64,000 nucleotides of DNA from NCBI GenBank assembly GCA_032622095.1, contig CP136066.1, positions 41,429,835 to 41,493,834 of the forward strand, read 5' to 3'. The first letter of the stretch is position 1. Each line of letters opens with the position of its first letter. The DNA comes from Siphonodentalium dalli (taxonomy: Eukaryota; Mollusca; Scaphopoda; Gadilida; Siphonodentaliidae). The position numbers and the translations under genes were made by a program. The notes beneath the pieces were generated by a model. That model searched no databases and was not told the origin of the DNA. It saw nothing but the letters and a program-made list of their open reading frames with translations. Positions 50,826 to 62,283 of the stretch are shown piece after piece.

Positions 50826-50960
50826 CAGTCAATGGGCGTACAGTACCATCGCACCATGAATTCACGATTCGTATTTCTTTACCCGAAATAGACTGACACG
50901 TCGTGACTGCAGGTAGCCAATATTCGTAGATTATTATGCATCATGCACATACCATGGCCA
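50826..50960 (-). repeat. Two degenerate copies of the exon-1 acceptor region
   Basis: On the plus strand, 50736-50815 (GCGTACAGAATTATCGCATC, then CGTATTTACCGCCCTGAAAT) is echoed at about 50826-50905 (GCGTACAGTACCATCGCACC, then CGTATTTCTTTACCCGAAAT). A weaker copy lies at about 50913-50960 (TTCGTAGATTATTATGCATC). Spacing is about 87 bp. Each unit spans the start of exon 1 and its upstream acceptor. Confidence 0.65.
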
Positions 50961-51420
50961 CCTGGTTCGCATGGTCGCGTTAGATATAAAAATATATATA
51001 TGATCCGGCCCAATTTATATAATAAACGGACATGGCTCATTCGAGCTTCCAAATTTCGTCTACATAATTTGGAAGGATGTATAAGATACAATTAGGTTGA
51101 CAAATACACGATATATTGATATACCGGCTTCATATGCTCTGATAAATACCTGCCATGGTCCCAGCTATTTTCCAGCTGTTTTAAATTTTTAGCTCAGAAG
51201 TGAAACAAATGCTCTTGGTGTCTACCATATCAGAAATAGACCAATACGGAACGCTATTCGATTATCCATGTTGTGAACATGGCTGTTTTTTGTTTGAGAC
51301 CCAAACATCGTGTTCAAAGTTTTGTTTTTATGACTTTAATGCGTCTTTCTTGGAGAGGGCTTGGGGAATTTAGGTTACTAAACTTTAAAAACACTTCTTC
51401 AAATATCACCGTTATTTGGG

Positions 51421-51460
51421 ATCGCTTCTCGGCCTTTTGGCTAAGATCAAAGTGTAGTAT
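51421..51460 (+). pseudogene. Truncated U2 snRNA copy (5' ~40 nt)
   Basis: ATCGCTTCTCGGCCTTTTGG, then CTAAGATCAAAGTGTAGTAT, is the universal 5' end of U2 snRNA, including the branch-point recognition GTAGTA. It has one extra A in the ATCAA run. The identity stops at 51460 and the Sm site and stem-loops III-IV are absent. It cannot be a working U2 gene and is probably a retroposed or otherwise captured fragment. Confidence 0.88.
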
Positions 51461-51917
51461 TCCCAATTCAACGTTGTAATATGCAACTCGAACTACCATT
51501 GCAAATGAGTCGATCCATAGTCGGAGATCACGTTGTTATTCAGACTGGCATGTTTACAGGCAATTATTGTATGGGCACATGTATATGCATACAGGTTATT
51601 GATCATATCGAGACGACTGCGCAGTGCTCAGGAAAACCCGTCTGAGTAAAAACCCCGTTATTTTCTTGGGGAAAACAAGGCGGAAACCTGTTTTCCGAAA
51701 ACCCGTTCTTACGCAGCAACAATGTTCGGAAATTCTCTTCGGGTTGTTTACATTGGTGTAGATCTGTATACAGTTCTACATGCACACAAGTGCAAACTGG
51801 TTGATAGAGAAATGCACTCATAAAGAAAACGGTATTCGTTTGTGTGAGCAAAAATATTGTCCGTTATAAGTCACAGTCAACGCCGAGGCATTGCGACAGG
51901 CAAATCTGATTTGATTA

Positions 51918-53536
51918 GGCCCGTTCCAAACGACGGATTTTTGTCGACTCGAATCTAATACCAGACCCACAATTGTATTTAATGCGTCAAAAATGCGACG
52001 TTTGAAACAATTAGATCCGTGTCAGACGCATCACAGACGAACCACCGTCCAATTCAGACGAATCTTCGTCGGTGATGCGTCTGAAATCCGTCTTGGTTTC
52101 AAACGACGGATTTTTTACGACTCGAATCTAAAACATGTGACGAGAAGAGCCGAAAGTTGCCGAAGAACGAATGCAAATGATATGATAATGATATGATAAT
52201 GATATGATAATGAAATAATAATGAGGTGGCTCCCCTTATCTGAGGAAATACCCACATGACGTCATTTGCCGCGCGCTCTCTTTGTCATAAAGAAAGATAT
52301 ATCTATAAGCATTGCTTAGGTAACATTGTGCAAATTGTAATTATTTTGGTAGTTTGATTCCTCAACGAACATGGCATGTCATGTTACTGACTCACATCTT
52401 ATAATGGATATAGTATCAATGTTTTAGAATAATCCTTATATACCGATATAAGGGGTAGGGGTTGTAGCAACTGATTTATAATAATTCATATAGACCGATA
52501 TTCCTTATTGTAAGAAATAGGGGTGGTAGTCTCTGATGTATAATAATTAATATTTACCGGTATTACTTATTATAAGGGGCAGAGGTGGTACTACTGATTT
52601 ATAATCATTCATATATACCGATATTACTTATTATGGTGGGTAAATGGGTGGTAACCTCTTATTTATAATAATTCATATATTCAGGTATTACTTGTTATAA
52701 GGGGCAGAGTGGTAGCCTATGATTTATAATAATTTATATATACCGGTATTCCTTATTATAAGGGGTAGGGGTGGTAGCCTCAGATTTATAATAATTCATA
52801 TAAACCGGTATTACGTATTATGAGGGGTAGGGATGGTAGCCTATGATTTATAATAATTCATAGATACCGGTATTCCTTATTATAAAGGATATATAGGTGG
52901 TAGCCTATGATTTATAATATATAATTAATATATTCCGGTATTCCTCATTATAAGGGGTAGGGGTGGTACCACTGATCCTATTTATAATAATTCATATATA
53001 CCGGCATTACTTATTATGAGGGGTATAGGGGTGGTAACCACTTATTTAAAATAATTCATATATTTCGGTGTTCCTTATTATAAGGGTAGGGGTGGTAGTT
53101 TCTGATTTATAATAATTCTTGTATACCTGCATTTACATGCATGGTATACACATATATGGCAATTGGTTGCACGATCTAACATTTATTTGTAGCGCCTATT
53201 ATATTATATTATATTATATAACTATATGTACTATATACATCCTCATATACATATGCACATATATTCGCGCTGCAATCGCGCATATATTTATACATAATTT
53301 ATACTGTATTTTAGTATATATATGTATAACATACCGGTATATATAGGCCTCTATATCTATGCGTGACCATTTTGTGAAGGTAACATGGAGTGCACCTTTA
53401 AATAAATCGACCGATGTATTAGATTCGACGCGACAAAGATGCGTCCGTCTGAAACAAAATTGACCGCAGACGCATCACCGACGGATTTAATGCAATTAGA
53501 TTCGAGTCGACAAAAATCCGTCGTTTGGAACGGGCC
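51918..53536. mobile_element. PIF/Harbinger-type non-autonomous element A, 1.62 kb
   Basis: Left end GGCCCGTTCCAAACGACGGA, right end its inverse, flanked by TTA on each side (51915-51917, 53537-53539). The 3-bp TWA target duplication is the hallmark of PIF/Harbinger. Subterminal regions carry repeated GACGCATC/GATGCGTC and TCGTCGG motifs. The centre is a minisatellite of ~62 bp (52440-53120). No transposase. Confidence 0.85.
52440..53120. repeat. ~62-bp minisatellite carried inside element A
   Basis: About eleven units of TTTATAATAATTCATATATA, CCGGTATTACTTATTATAAG, GGGTAGGGGTGGTAGCC. The same repeat is inside element B (54030-54100 and 55535-55980). Confidence 0.88.
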
Positions 53537-53570
53537 TTAGTTGTTACTCAGGCTTGGCGAATGTGCTTAA

Positions 53571-56348
53571 GGCCCGTTCCAAACGACGGATTTTTGTCGA
53601 CTCGAATCTAATACCAGACCCACAATTGTATTAAATGCGTCTAAAATGCGACGTTTGAAACAATTAGATCCGTGTCAGACGCACCACAGACGAATCTCCG
53701 TCCAATTCAGACGAATCTTCGTCGGTGATGCGTCTGAAATCCGTCTTGGTTTCAAACGACGGATTTTTGTCGACTCGAATCTAATACATGTGACGAGAAG
53801 AGCCGAAAGTTTCCGAATAACGAATGCAAATTCTATGATAATGATATGATAATGGTATAATAATGAGGGAGTTCCCCTTATCTGCGGAAATACCCACATG
53901 ACGTCATTTGTCGCACGCTCTCTTTGTTATAAAGAAAGATATATCTATAAGAATTGCTTAGGTAACATTGTGAAAATTTTAATTATTATGGCAGTTTGAT
54001 TTCTCAACGAACATGACATGTCACTGACTCACATATTATAATGGATATATTATCAATGATTTATAATAATTCATATATACCGGTATAAGGGATGTGGGTT
54101 GTAGCGGTTGGGTTCTCTATTCCGAAGGTTCATTATTCCGAAGGTTCGCTATTCCGAAGTTCATTATTCCGAAGGTTCCCCATTCCGAAGGTTCATTATT
54201 CCGAAGGTTCCCCATTCCGAAGGTTTTCTATTCTGGGCGTATTTAACCAGAAATGAATCAAAATGTGCACCCCACCACAAAAACCACACGAGGAATGAAA
54301 AATACGATTACGCTAGTATTCATATAGAGTACATTTATACATCCACTTCTAATTCCCAAATTGTCCTAGATATCGGTTATTAATAGCAAGAAAAGAGTAT
54401 CAGTTTATCGTTCATTATGGAAAGTTAAAAACACGATGACTGAAATAAACTACATGTAAGAGATATAGTTTTTCCGAACTGGCAATCTGTATTTGAAAAA
54501 AAAAACATCAACATTCAAGGCCCACTTAATTAATCATATAAAATATATGCCACTATATATACCATTTGAAATATGAAGCTCTCCAACACTGTATTATCAG
54601 CTTATCCGGTGTAATATAAACTGTGAACATGTTGTTTTTGTCGAGTTAACGCAGGGTTACCGACTTGTTTTTGTGCTTAAGGTTCATCTGGTTTTGTTGC
54701 GCAAAGTAAAGTGTATTATTTTCAATGGAGGGGGGTAACTCTATATTTTAAAGATAATGTTATTCCCCTTCAATTGAAAATACATTAGGTTGAATTCTGT
54801 TGCATTCTGAGAGCCATGACATATAACGGGGGAATCTTTTTATGATTTAAGATGTTTTCTATTTCTCTAAGGGCATCTACTGATACAGACGTTTGGAATG
54901 GTGATGAACTATATATAGTGTTTTAATCATATTTTATGGCACAGATTGTGTTTAAAATCTGACATCAAGGCACTATAAAAAATAGCCGATGACTCGAAAA
55001 TTAAGTGGGCCTTACAATTCAATACAAATTCACAATTGCAGTTAGGTTCAACTAATACCCGTCTATTCAACGACATTCTGCTTCGCAGTATTCATTAAGA
55101 GTTATAGTCCCGCTGTTTTAATCCCGCCTTTAGCTGGCGTATTGTTGCCTGTAAGATTATTGAGATATAACGCCATACGCGATGACATTAAATCGCATGG
55201 AAAGAGCAATTATGTGGGCTGCCTGACGTGAATATGTATTGGAAAATAACGTCATACGTAATGACATTAAATCTCAAGAAAACCCGCGAAAAAATAAAAA
55301 AAATAACATTTATTGTTTCAATGTTTTAAGTTATTTCCTTCATAAAAAAGAGTCTTCGTGATAAAGAACCCTCTCAATACTTGAATATAGAATTAACCTT
55401 TAAAAAAAAAACTCTTCGGAATAGCGAACCTTCGGAATAGAGAACCTTCGGAATAGCGAACCTTCGGAGTAGTGAACCTTCGGAATAGTGAACCTTCGGA
55501 ATAGCGAACCTTCGGAATAGAGACATGTTCCCGTTGTAGCAACTGATTTATAATAATTCATATAGACCGATATTCCTTATTGTAAGGGATAGGGGTGGTA
55601 GTCTCTGATGTATAATAATTAATATATACCGGTATTACTTATTATAAGGGGTATGGGTGGTACCACTGATTCTGAGGGGTATATGGGTGGTAACCTCTTA
55701 TTTATAATAATTCATATATTCCGGTATTACTTATTATAAGGGGCAGAGTGGTAGCCTATGATTTATAATAATTCATATAAACCGGTATTACTTATTATGA
55801 GGGGTATGGATAGTAGCCTATCAATTATAATAATTCATATACACCGGTATTCCTTATTATAAAGGATATAGGGTGGTAGCCTATGATTTATAATAATTAA
55901 TATATTCCGGTAATCCTTATTATAAGTGGTAGGGGTGGTAGTCTCTGATTTATAATAATTCTTGTATACCGGTATTGGTTGAACGATATAACATTTATTT
56001 GTAGCGCCTATTATAGTATATTATATACCTGCATGTACTATAATATACATCCTCATAAACATGAGCACATATATTCGCGCTGCAGTCGCGCATATATATA
56101 TACATAATTTATACTGTATTTTAGTATATATATGTATAACATATACCGGTATATATAGGCCTCTATATCTACGCGTGACCAATTTTTGATGGTAACCGGG
56201 AATCCACCTTTAAATAAATCGACCGATGTATTAGATTCGACGCGACAAAGATGCGTCCGTCTGTAACAAAATCGACCGCAGACGCATCACCGACGGATTT
56301 AATACAGTTAGATTCGAGTCGACAAAAATCCGTCGTTTGGAACGGGCC
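53571..56348. mobile_element. PIF/Harbinger-type element B, 2.78 kb including a nested element
   Basis: Same ends as element A (GGCCCGTTCCAAACGACGGA and inverse), flanked by TAA on each side (53568-53570, 56349-56351). Only 31 bp of host sequence separates A from B. Removing the nested 54106-55532 element leaves about 1.35 kb with fewer minisatellite units than A. Confidence 0.85.
54106..55532. mobile_element. Nested element with inverted terminal arrays, 1.43 kb
   Basis: The left end is an array of about nine ATTCCGAAGGTTC-type units (54117-54235). The right end is the inverted array of about nine CCTTCGGAATAG-type units (55416-55527). Flanking GTTGTAGC is duplicated (54098-54105, 55533-55540) inside what was a single minisatellite unit. 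The interior has no transposase. Short palindromes such as GTAACTCTATATTTTAAAG and CAATTGAAAATACATTAGG near 54.75 kb occur. The ORF at 54108-54383 starts in the array and is not convincing. Confidence 0.8.
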
Positions 56349-56868
56349 TAATCTGTCTTTAATTGTCATTTCAACCAATGTTTTACACAACGTGTACGCG
56401 AGAACATGTGTGCTGTGTGCGGGTGTGGTACGACTTCCAATATTTCGTCCTGGATATCTCATTCAAAATCAGTTACTGAATTGATGGGATTGCCTCCATT
56501 TCATTGGATAGTGGCGAAACGTGATTGCATTGGTGTATGCCTTAACAGATCACTTCACAGATCAGATGTCAATGACGTGTTGACAAGTTTCCCACGCGTT
56601 GTCAAACTCAACTATTGTTGGAAAGCTGAATAAAGGCGATATATTCATAACAGCGCAATATAGGACACATCGTCATCGAATTTTGTATCAGTCCACGATA
56701 TTCGTGACTGACTATTCTGTCACATCTTGTTGTATTTATAACTATATCTAAATACTACGATTCTCACAAACATTTTTTACGCCAGGAATGCTTTCCATAT
56801 ATTTGGAAATGGTTTATAACGTCGTGTTGGGAATGCCGTGTCGTGCTGTGTCGTGTAGAAATGAAATT

Positions 56869-57324
56869 TGTGACCCGCCATATCAAATCCAGTCGTAAGT
56901 CGGGATCTGTTTACCCTGTGCCAATGCATTCTCTTATATATGCGAGTCGACCATAGGTCGCCTCGCATATATAAGAGAATGCATTGGCCTAACAATTTTT
57001 TTTTTTTTTTTTTAAATAAATGTTTCTGACAATTTTTAGGACATAAAATGAAAAACATCCATTACCCTGCAGGGAGCCCCACACATATATAGAAGTATAT
57101 AATAGAGTGTCGTCTGCTCATGTTTGTCTGGGGCTCTGTATGGGTGAAATTATAAAATTGTTAAAGAATACAAGAAACAATTATTAAAATTGTAATAAAT
57201 TGTTAGGCCAATGCATTCTCTTAGATATGCGAGGCGACCTATGGTCGACTCGCATATATAAGAGAATGCATTGGCACACGGTAAAAAAATCCCGTCTTAC
57301 GATTGGATTTGATATGGTGGACAC
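56869..57324. mobile_element. Hairpin MITE, TGTGACCCGCC family
   Basis: Left end TGTGACCCGCCATATCAAAT, two hairpins (56919-56988 and 57203-57276), central GAGCCCCACACATATATAGA to GTCTGGGGCTC. The right end is slightly decayed (GATATGGTGGACACA). Spurious ORFs translate the hairpins. Confidence 0.87.
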
Positions 57325-57505
57325 ATCTAGAGACGTACATCCGTTAGGCTTTTTAAAAAGACTGGGGAAACTGCAGTTTCAACCTAAATTTGTTTGCGAT
57401 GTCCAACTGATGTTTGATCTGTTTATACATGTATATTTACATACACCTAATATCTGTTCCGATTTCCCCATAGCGTTACGATAGACACGCCCCCTTATTC
57501 AATAC

Positions 57506-57572
57506 GTTCATAAACCTATGAACGCAACGTGACGTCACTTCCAATGTCGTTCATAGGTTTATGAACACATTG
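57506..57572. repeat. Inverted repeat, 19-bp arms
   Basis: GTTCATAAACCTATGAACG and its inverse CGTTCATAGGTTTATGAAC with a 28-bp spacer. Confidence 0.75.
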
Positions 57573-58107
57573 GTCCCGGAAATGACCGGAGATTGTCGGA
57601 CATTGCCGACTGATTGAGTATCTATATAGTACGTCCGGATTTGGCAAGAAATTTATTTTGGTCTATAATCAGTGTTGTTGCCCGGTGTTACTGAGCGTTG
57701 ATGTTCAAAAAGCCCGCTACTCAATAGCGTTTTATCATTTTCCTTACCGCTACAAATATCCCCCGAACCTCACAAGTATATCATTATGGTAGAACGGCGT
57801 GTTGTCGATTTCTTATCCACAGCCGAATCTTAATTGTTAGTTTCAGATATCATTCTTGAAATCAACACGTCTACATTAGTTACTAGCTTAACAAGACAGT
57901 TTGTCATATGTGTATACTTAACTGTGAAATTGCGTTTTTTTCCGTTCTCCGTGAACGGATTATCAAAATGTTTGGTTTTCCAAAAATCCAGGATTCAAAC
58001 TTTCTTAACTGAACTCCATGCGTTCATTTAAATAGATGAATAAATAGTGGGAAAGACAGACAATCCTAGTTCATAATGAATTTAAGTATATAAATATAAA
58101 TAATAAA

Positions 58108-58245
58108 CGGCAGATTCAACGTGGTCATGGGTTTTGACCGCGATTAAAAATCAGCAAACTCCGCATGAACCCCTTCGGGGTTCATGTAGTTTGCTGATTT
58201 TTTCTCGCAGTCAAAATCCCATGACCACATTGAAACCGCCGTTCA
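58108..58245. mobile_element. Palindromic MITE, ~138 bp
   Basis: AACGGCAGATTCAACGTGGT and CATGGGTTTTGACCGCG, inverted as AAAATCCCATGACCAC and GAAACCGCCGTT. Perfect central stem AAATCAGCAAACT / AGTTTGCTGATTT with GAACCCCTTCGGGGTTC loop. A half copy lies at 9525-9600. Confidence 0.8.
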
Positions 58246-58259
58246 TTTCTTATGTAAAC

Positions 58260-58846
58260 GAACCGTTAATCCTTTCCTGAGTGCAAAGTCATCATAGAAA
58301 GGCGCCAAGGCCGTCCTGTTAACAACTTCGTCTCTATAGGCTAGGGTATTCTTTTCCATGTACATGGTAACCTATCGGAATAAATTAACCAGAACATTGT
58401 AATAGGTCTGATGGGAACTAGCCGGATAGAGATCAAAATTTACAAGAAATGACTGTAATTTTTTTATTCCAAAAGTGTGAACATGTGCGACTTTGATGTC
58501 CACCACCAACCACCATCAACCTAGTGCATCTGGATATTGCTCAAATGTCATCCCTATGTTATGGAACCTAAAGCTCCTCGCTTTACTTCTGACTACAACG
58601 ACGTTTAAGGGTCAGATGCACGTTTTGCCAAAATTTCCTGATATTTCAAAATGGATTTTCTCAAATTTTGTCAGGAATTTGGTGCAAATGATTATTGAGA
58701 CACAATATTTAAGTTAGATATTATAAATTCATTTCCATAACATTTATGAGATAAAAAATATCCAAATTGTTCACTTTTATCCGATACCTAGAACTTCTGT
58801 AAATTAGATGTGTTTTTTTTAAAGTGCAGTTCATATATATCATACT
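58260..58846. other. Gene-free stretch
   Basis: No exon or repeat that I can support. The ORF 58493-58717 lacks family features. Confidence 0.35.
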
Positions 58847-58847
58847 A

Positions 58848-59590
58848 GAAGGTGACCCGACTTCGTCCGGGCTATTCAAAAACCAAATTTCAAGTCGATT
58901 GCTCCACCCGTTTCCTAGATCTGGTCTGCGCATGCGCGAAGCTGGTGTCGCACGTGCTCGGCGACCCGATAAAATTCGTATCCGGGGCAAGATACATTCA
59001 CATACCAAATATCAAGTCGATAGCTACACCCGTTTGCGAGATATATAGCCCAATGTCATTTGCGGATACCTCGGCCGGTGATGAGTTAACGCGACACAGT
59101 CAAATGCATCGGCAGGGTGAGAGTTAACGTAATCTAACTTTATGACCTCTGACGACGTCATAGAAATTACGCATTGATTTTATCCCGATAAAAGCATCGT
59201 ACCACTTGTACCTAATAATTGAGGCAGATAACTAAAACGGATACATACATATTATATATCGTTGGAAAGATGAAGCCACACAGATTCTAACCGTGCAAAT
59301 TATATGACTGGCAATTTATTATTCGCGCTATATCGAATCGATTTGTGAGCACCGAACTGAAATATATTAGCGCAAAAACGGCGTAAAAATAGATTTGACC
59401 TCCGCACGTGAAAAGTTGACCTCGCAGGGACAAATAAATATGCCTATGTTCGTCTCCGGCCGAAAATACCCTAAAATACCCAATTTCATCGAAATTGGCT
59501 TAGTCGTTTTAGAGTCCATCGATTTCAAACACACACACAAACAAACACATACACACACACACAGATCTTTCAAAATATATAATAGATGAT
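58848..59590. repeat. Dispersed element related to 47.6 kb
   Basis: Begins ACTAGAAGGTGACCCGACTT, then CGTCCGGGCTATTC, contains two CAAGTCGAT(T/A)GCTCCACCCGTTT-type segments, and ends in an (AC)n tract with AGATCTTTCAAAATATATAA. Same architecture as 47615-48020. Confidence 0.6.
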
Positions 59591-59999
59591 ATCATATCTG
59601 AATATCATGAGACGGGACTTAATTTTTCTTCATTCGTGAAATTTAATGATTATTTTCAATTAGAAAGGCACCTATCCATAATTAATGTTATATATTTGAG
59701 TGTGTTCATGTCATGCCTGTTGATAAATGGAACCTTGGACTGAGATGAATTCAGGGTCAAGTGTTCATCACCGGGTTAAAGCTGACAACCATATCCCTTA
59801 ACACTGTTAGAAAAGGCAGCATGTTAACCTGCGTTGTATCTATCACATTCAAACATACCACGTAATCATAATAGAGTTACCATTCTTCTGGGCCTAACGA
59901 TATTACTTTGATAATTCACGAGTCAAAACTATCATATCATTCGTGCCCAAAATACAGATAATTGGGTCGAGAGTATAGATTACGTATATAAACTACGTT

Positions 60000-60480
60000 A
60001 TATGTACTGCGAACACAAATATTTTATTATATGTTTGCGTACTCTCTAAAAAACACTGTGTAGAAACGCTACACACTTTGTACACATATATGTGTAACAT
60101 CTGCTCTCCAACAATTATGTGTAGAAACTGTAGAGCAATTTTGGTACACACAATATGTGGGGCTCTATACACACATGTATGTGTATAGAGAAATTTTTGG
60201 TACACACAATATGTGTAGCTCTATACACACATGTATGTGTAGTCGCTATACACTTGTGTGTAGTAAACAGTTGGTAGACAGTTACTACACAGTTAGTACA
60301 CAGATAATACACAGTTAGTGTGTACTTTATTTATGCACATTTGTGTACATAGTACACAGTAGTGTGTACTTTATTTATACACATCTGTGTAACAACCTAC
60401 ACAATTTTGTAGTATATAGTACCCAGTATTGTGCATATTTGGTACACACACTGTGTACCAACTAATCTATACACTTTATG
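60000..60480. repeat. Degenerate TACACA/TGTGTA repeat field
   Basis: Self-complementary short motifs (GTACACACAATATGTG, CTATACACACATGTATGTGT). It gives Cys/Tyr/Thr-rich spurious ORFs. Confidence 0.75.
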
Positions 60481-60764
60481 TGTAATAAATTTACATGCAT
60501 TCTTTTTGCAAATATTGGACATGTCGAATCAGAATCGCATGGTTGAGGCCACTGAATTTAGGCCATCACAGTAAGAATGTTTGATATTGAAAGCCATAAT
60601 TATTACTTGTTTTTTTTTATTAGCCAAAACAAATCATGAAAAACATGCTATCATATGTTATATATGCTGAATGGACCTCATATTACATTGGCATTTACAT
60701 GTACTGGTATAAGAAATTTGCAATGACAATGAAATGGGCAAGAAAAGTTTAACTCACTATTTAT

Positions 60765-61247
60765 CTAACTTTTCCGGTTCAATATAATTGTTTAATTGCC
60801 AATTTATTTTACAGGCAAATGACAATGCCAACTATGGGTGATGTTCGATCAATTAAGTGTACTGGATGTATATCTAATAGCACATTCCTCGGAATTTTAT
60901 TCTGGGTAAAATTTATCAATATGATACTTTCATTCTCAGTTTTTGAAGCCACTTCTTCAATTGACAGGGCACGAGGATCTTCGGATTGACTCCAAGCCAC
61001 CTCTCCCATGTCAATGACATGAAGATCTTTCAAAAACTGAGAATGAAAGTATCATATTGATAAATTTTGTTGAGAAAACACAGCATTGTCAGAAAACTGT
61101 TACCCAGAATAAAATCCCGAGGAATGTGCTATTATATATACATCCAGTACGCTTAATTGATCGAACATCACCCATAGTTGGCATTGTCATTTGCCTGTAA
61201 AATAAATTGGCAATTAAACAATTATATTGAACCGGAAAAGTTAGATG
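60765..61247. repeat. Large inverted duplication with exon-like centre
   Basis: Arms of about 190 bp (AACTTTTCCGGTTCAATATA at the left, inverted at 61224-61247) contain ATGACAATGCCAACTATGGG and ATCAATATGATACTTTCATT. The unpaired centre (60935-61035) is one copy of the exon-like segment that recurs at 61.3 and 61.65 kb. Confidence 0.85.
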
Positions 61248-61745
61248 CAGTCAAGTTTATATTTTAATTGCTTGCATCCAGGATAAGGCATCGAAGTCAC
61301 CTCTCCAATTGACAGGGTATGAGGATCTTTAGAATGACTCCAAGTCACCTCTCCCTTGTCAATAACAAGAGGATTTTTCAAAAACTGAGTGAGCATTAAA
61401 ATATCATTTTGATAAGTTTTGACAAGAGGACACAACACTCTCCAAAAAGTATCAACCCATTAGTTATCATATACATGTATAACGGATTTGTGGAATGGAA
61501 CTAACTTCAGAGAAAGTTGGCATTGAAATTCATATATACCGGTACAATAAAATGGCAATGACATTACAAACAATGCTATTATGAATAGAGTTACATGCAT
61601 GTTACATGCATTTTAATAATTGCTCTTATTCTGGAGTCAGCATCGAAGTCACCTCTTCAATTGACAGGGCATGAGGATCTTTGGAATGATTCCAAGCCAC
61701 CTCTCCCGCATCAATGACATGAGGATTTTTCGAAAACTGAGCGTA
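60935..61745 (-). repeat. Triplicated exon-like segment
   Basis: Minus-strand copies at about 61035-60945, 61388-61290 and 61743-61640 each follow an acceptor-like (A/C)TCAG and encode a conserved stretch near KNPHVIDMGEVAW, then S-x-D-P-x-A-L-S-I-E-E-V. All three stay open through the segment while differing at several bases. Each ends with GAGGTGACTTCG or GAAGTGGCTTC, where GAG|GTGACT could be a donor. The family is unknown to me. It may be tandemly duplicated exons of an unidentified gene or a repeat that once captured an exon. Confidence 0.5.
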
Positions 61746-61749
61746 TATT

Positions 61750-62280
61750 AAATTTATCGTTTTTATCTGTTTTGAACTTTTGACGAGACAGCACTGTCAG
61801 ATAAGTACTGTTAAAATTTACGAAATAAGTTACAAGTAAAAGTGGGACCAGCAATTTCTGTTGCGTTACATATACTGTAGTTAGGATACCACCAGTCATT
61901 GAACAGGAATCACTTCTCTATTACTTTCATGGTGTATCATGGCAATTAAGATTCAGTATCAATGCTTACATGTACATTACAATTCAGAAGCAGAATACAC
62001 AGAACACTGATAAGGTGTCATCACACCAAACACCAAGATAAAATATGGTCTCTTTGATGTTATTTAATTGTACACCCCACTGACTTATCCTATTTTCAGT
62101 AGATAAATAAACCCATATTATATTAAACTGACATCGTTTTTCAATACAATGTTACCACCATTACTTTGATAGAGGAAAGTTTATTCTCAAAGAGTATAAT
62201 TATTTTACATGAACTTTATTTTAATGGTATATAACTACATATCCAACAAATGAAGCTGAAAATTCATATTTCTTGTGCTG
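61750..62280. other. Gene-free stretch
   Basis: AT-rich with no supported feature. It could be the intron before the candidate terminal exon at 62284. Confidence 0.35.
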
Positions 62281-62283
62281 CAG

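Noticed and set aside
50879-51091. Minus ORF next to exon 1 considered as an additional ligand-domain exon
   Set aside because: No ANF-receptor pattern, and it overlaps degraded copies of the exon-1 acceptor region.
51421-51460. Functional U2 snRNA gene
   Set aside because: Only the first ~40 nt are present, with an inserted A, and there is no Sm site or 3' stem-loops.
53646-56633. ORFs with MRRLKQLDPCQTHHRR and related peptides
   Set aside because: They come from the subterminal repeats of the Harbinger-type elements and occur identically in both copies.
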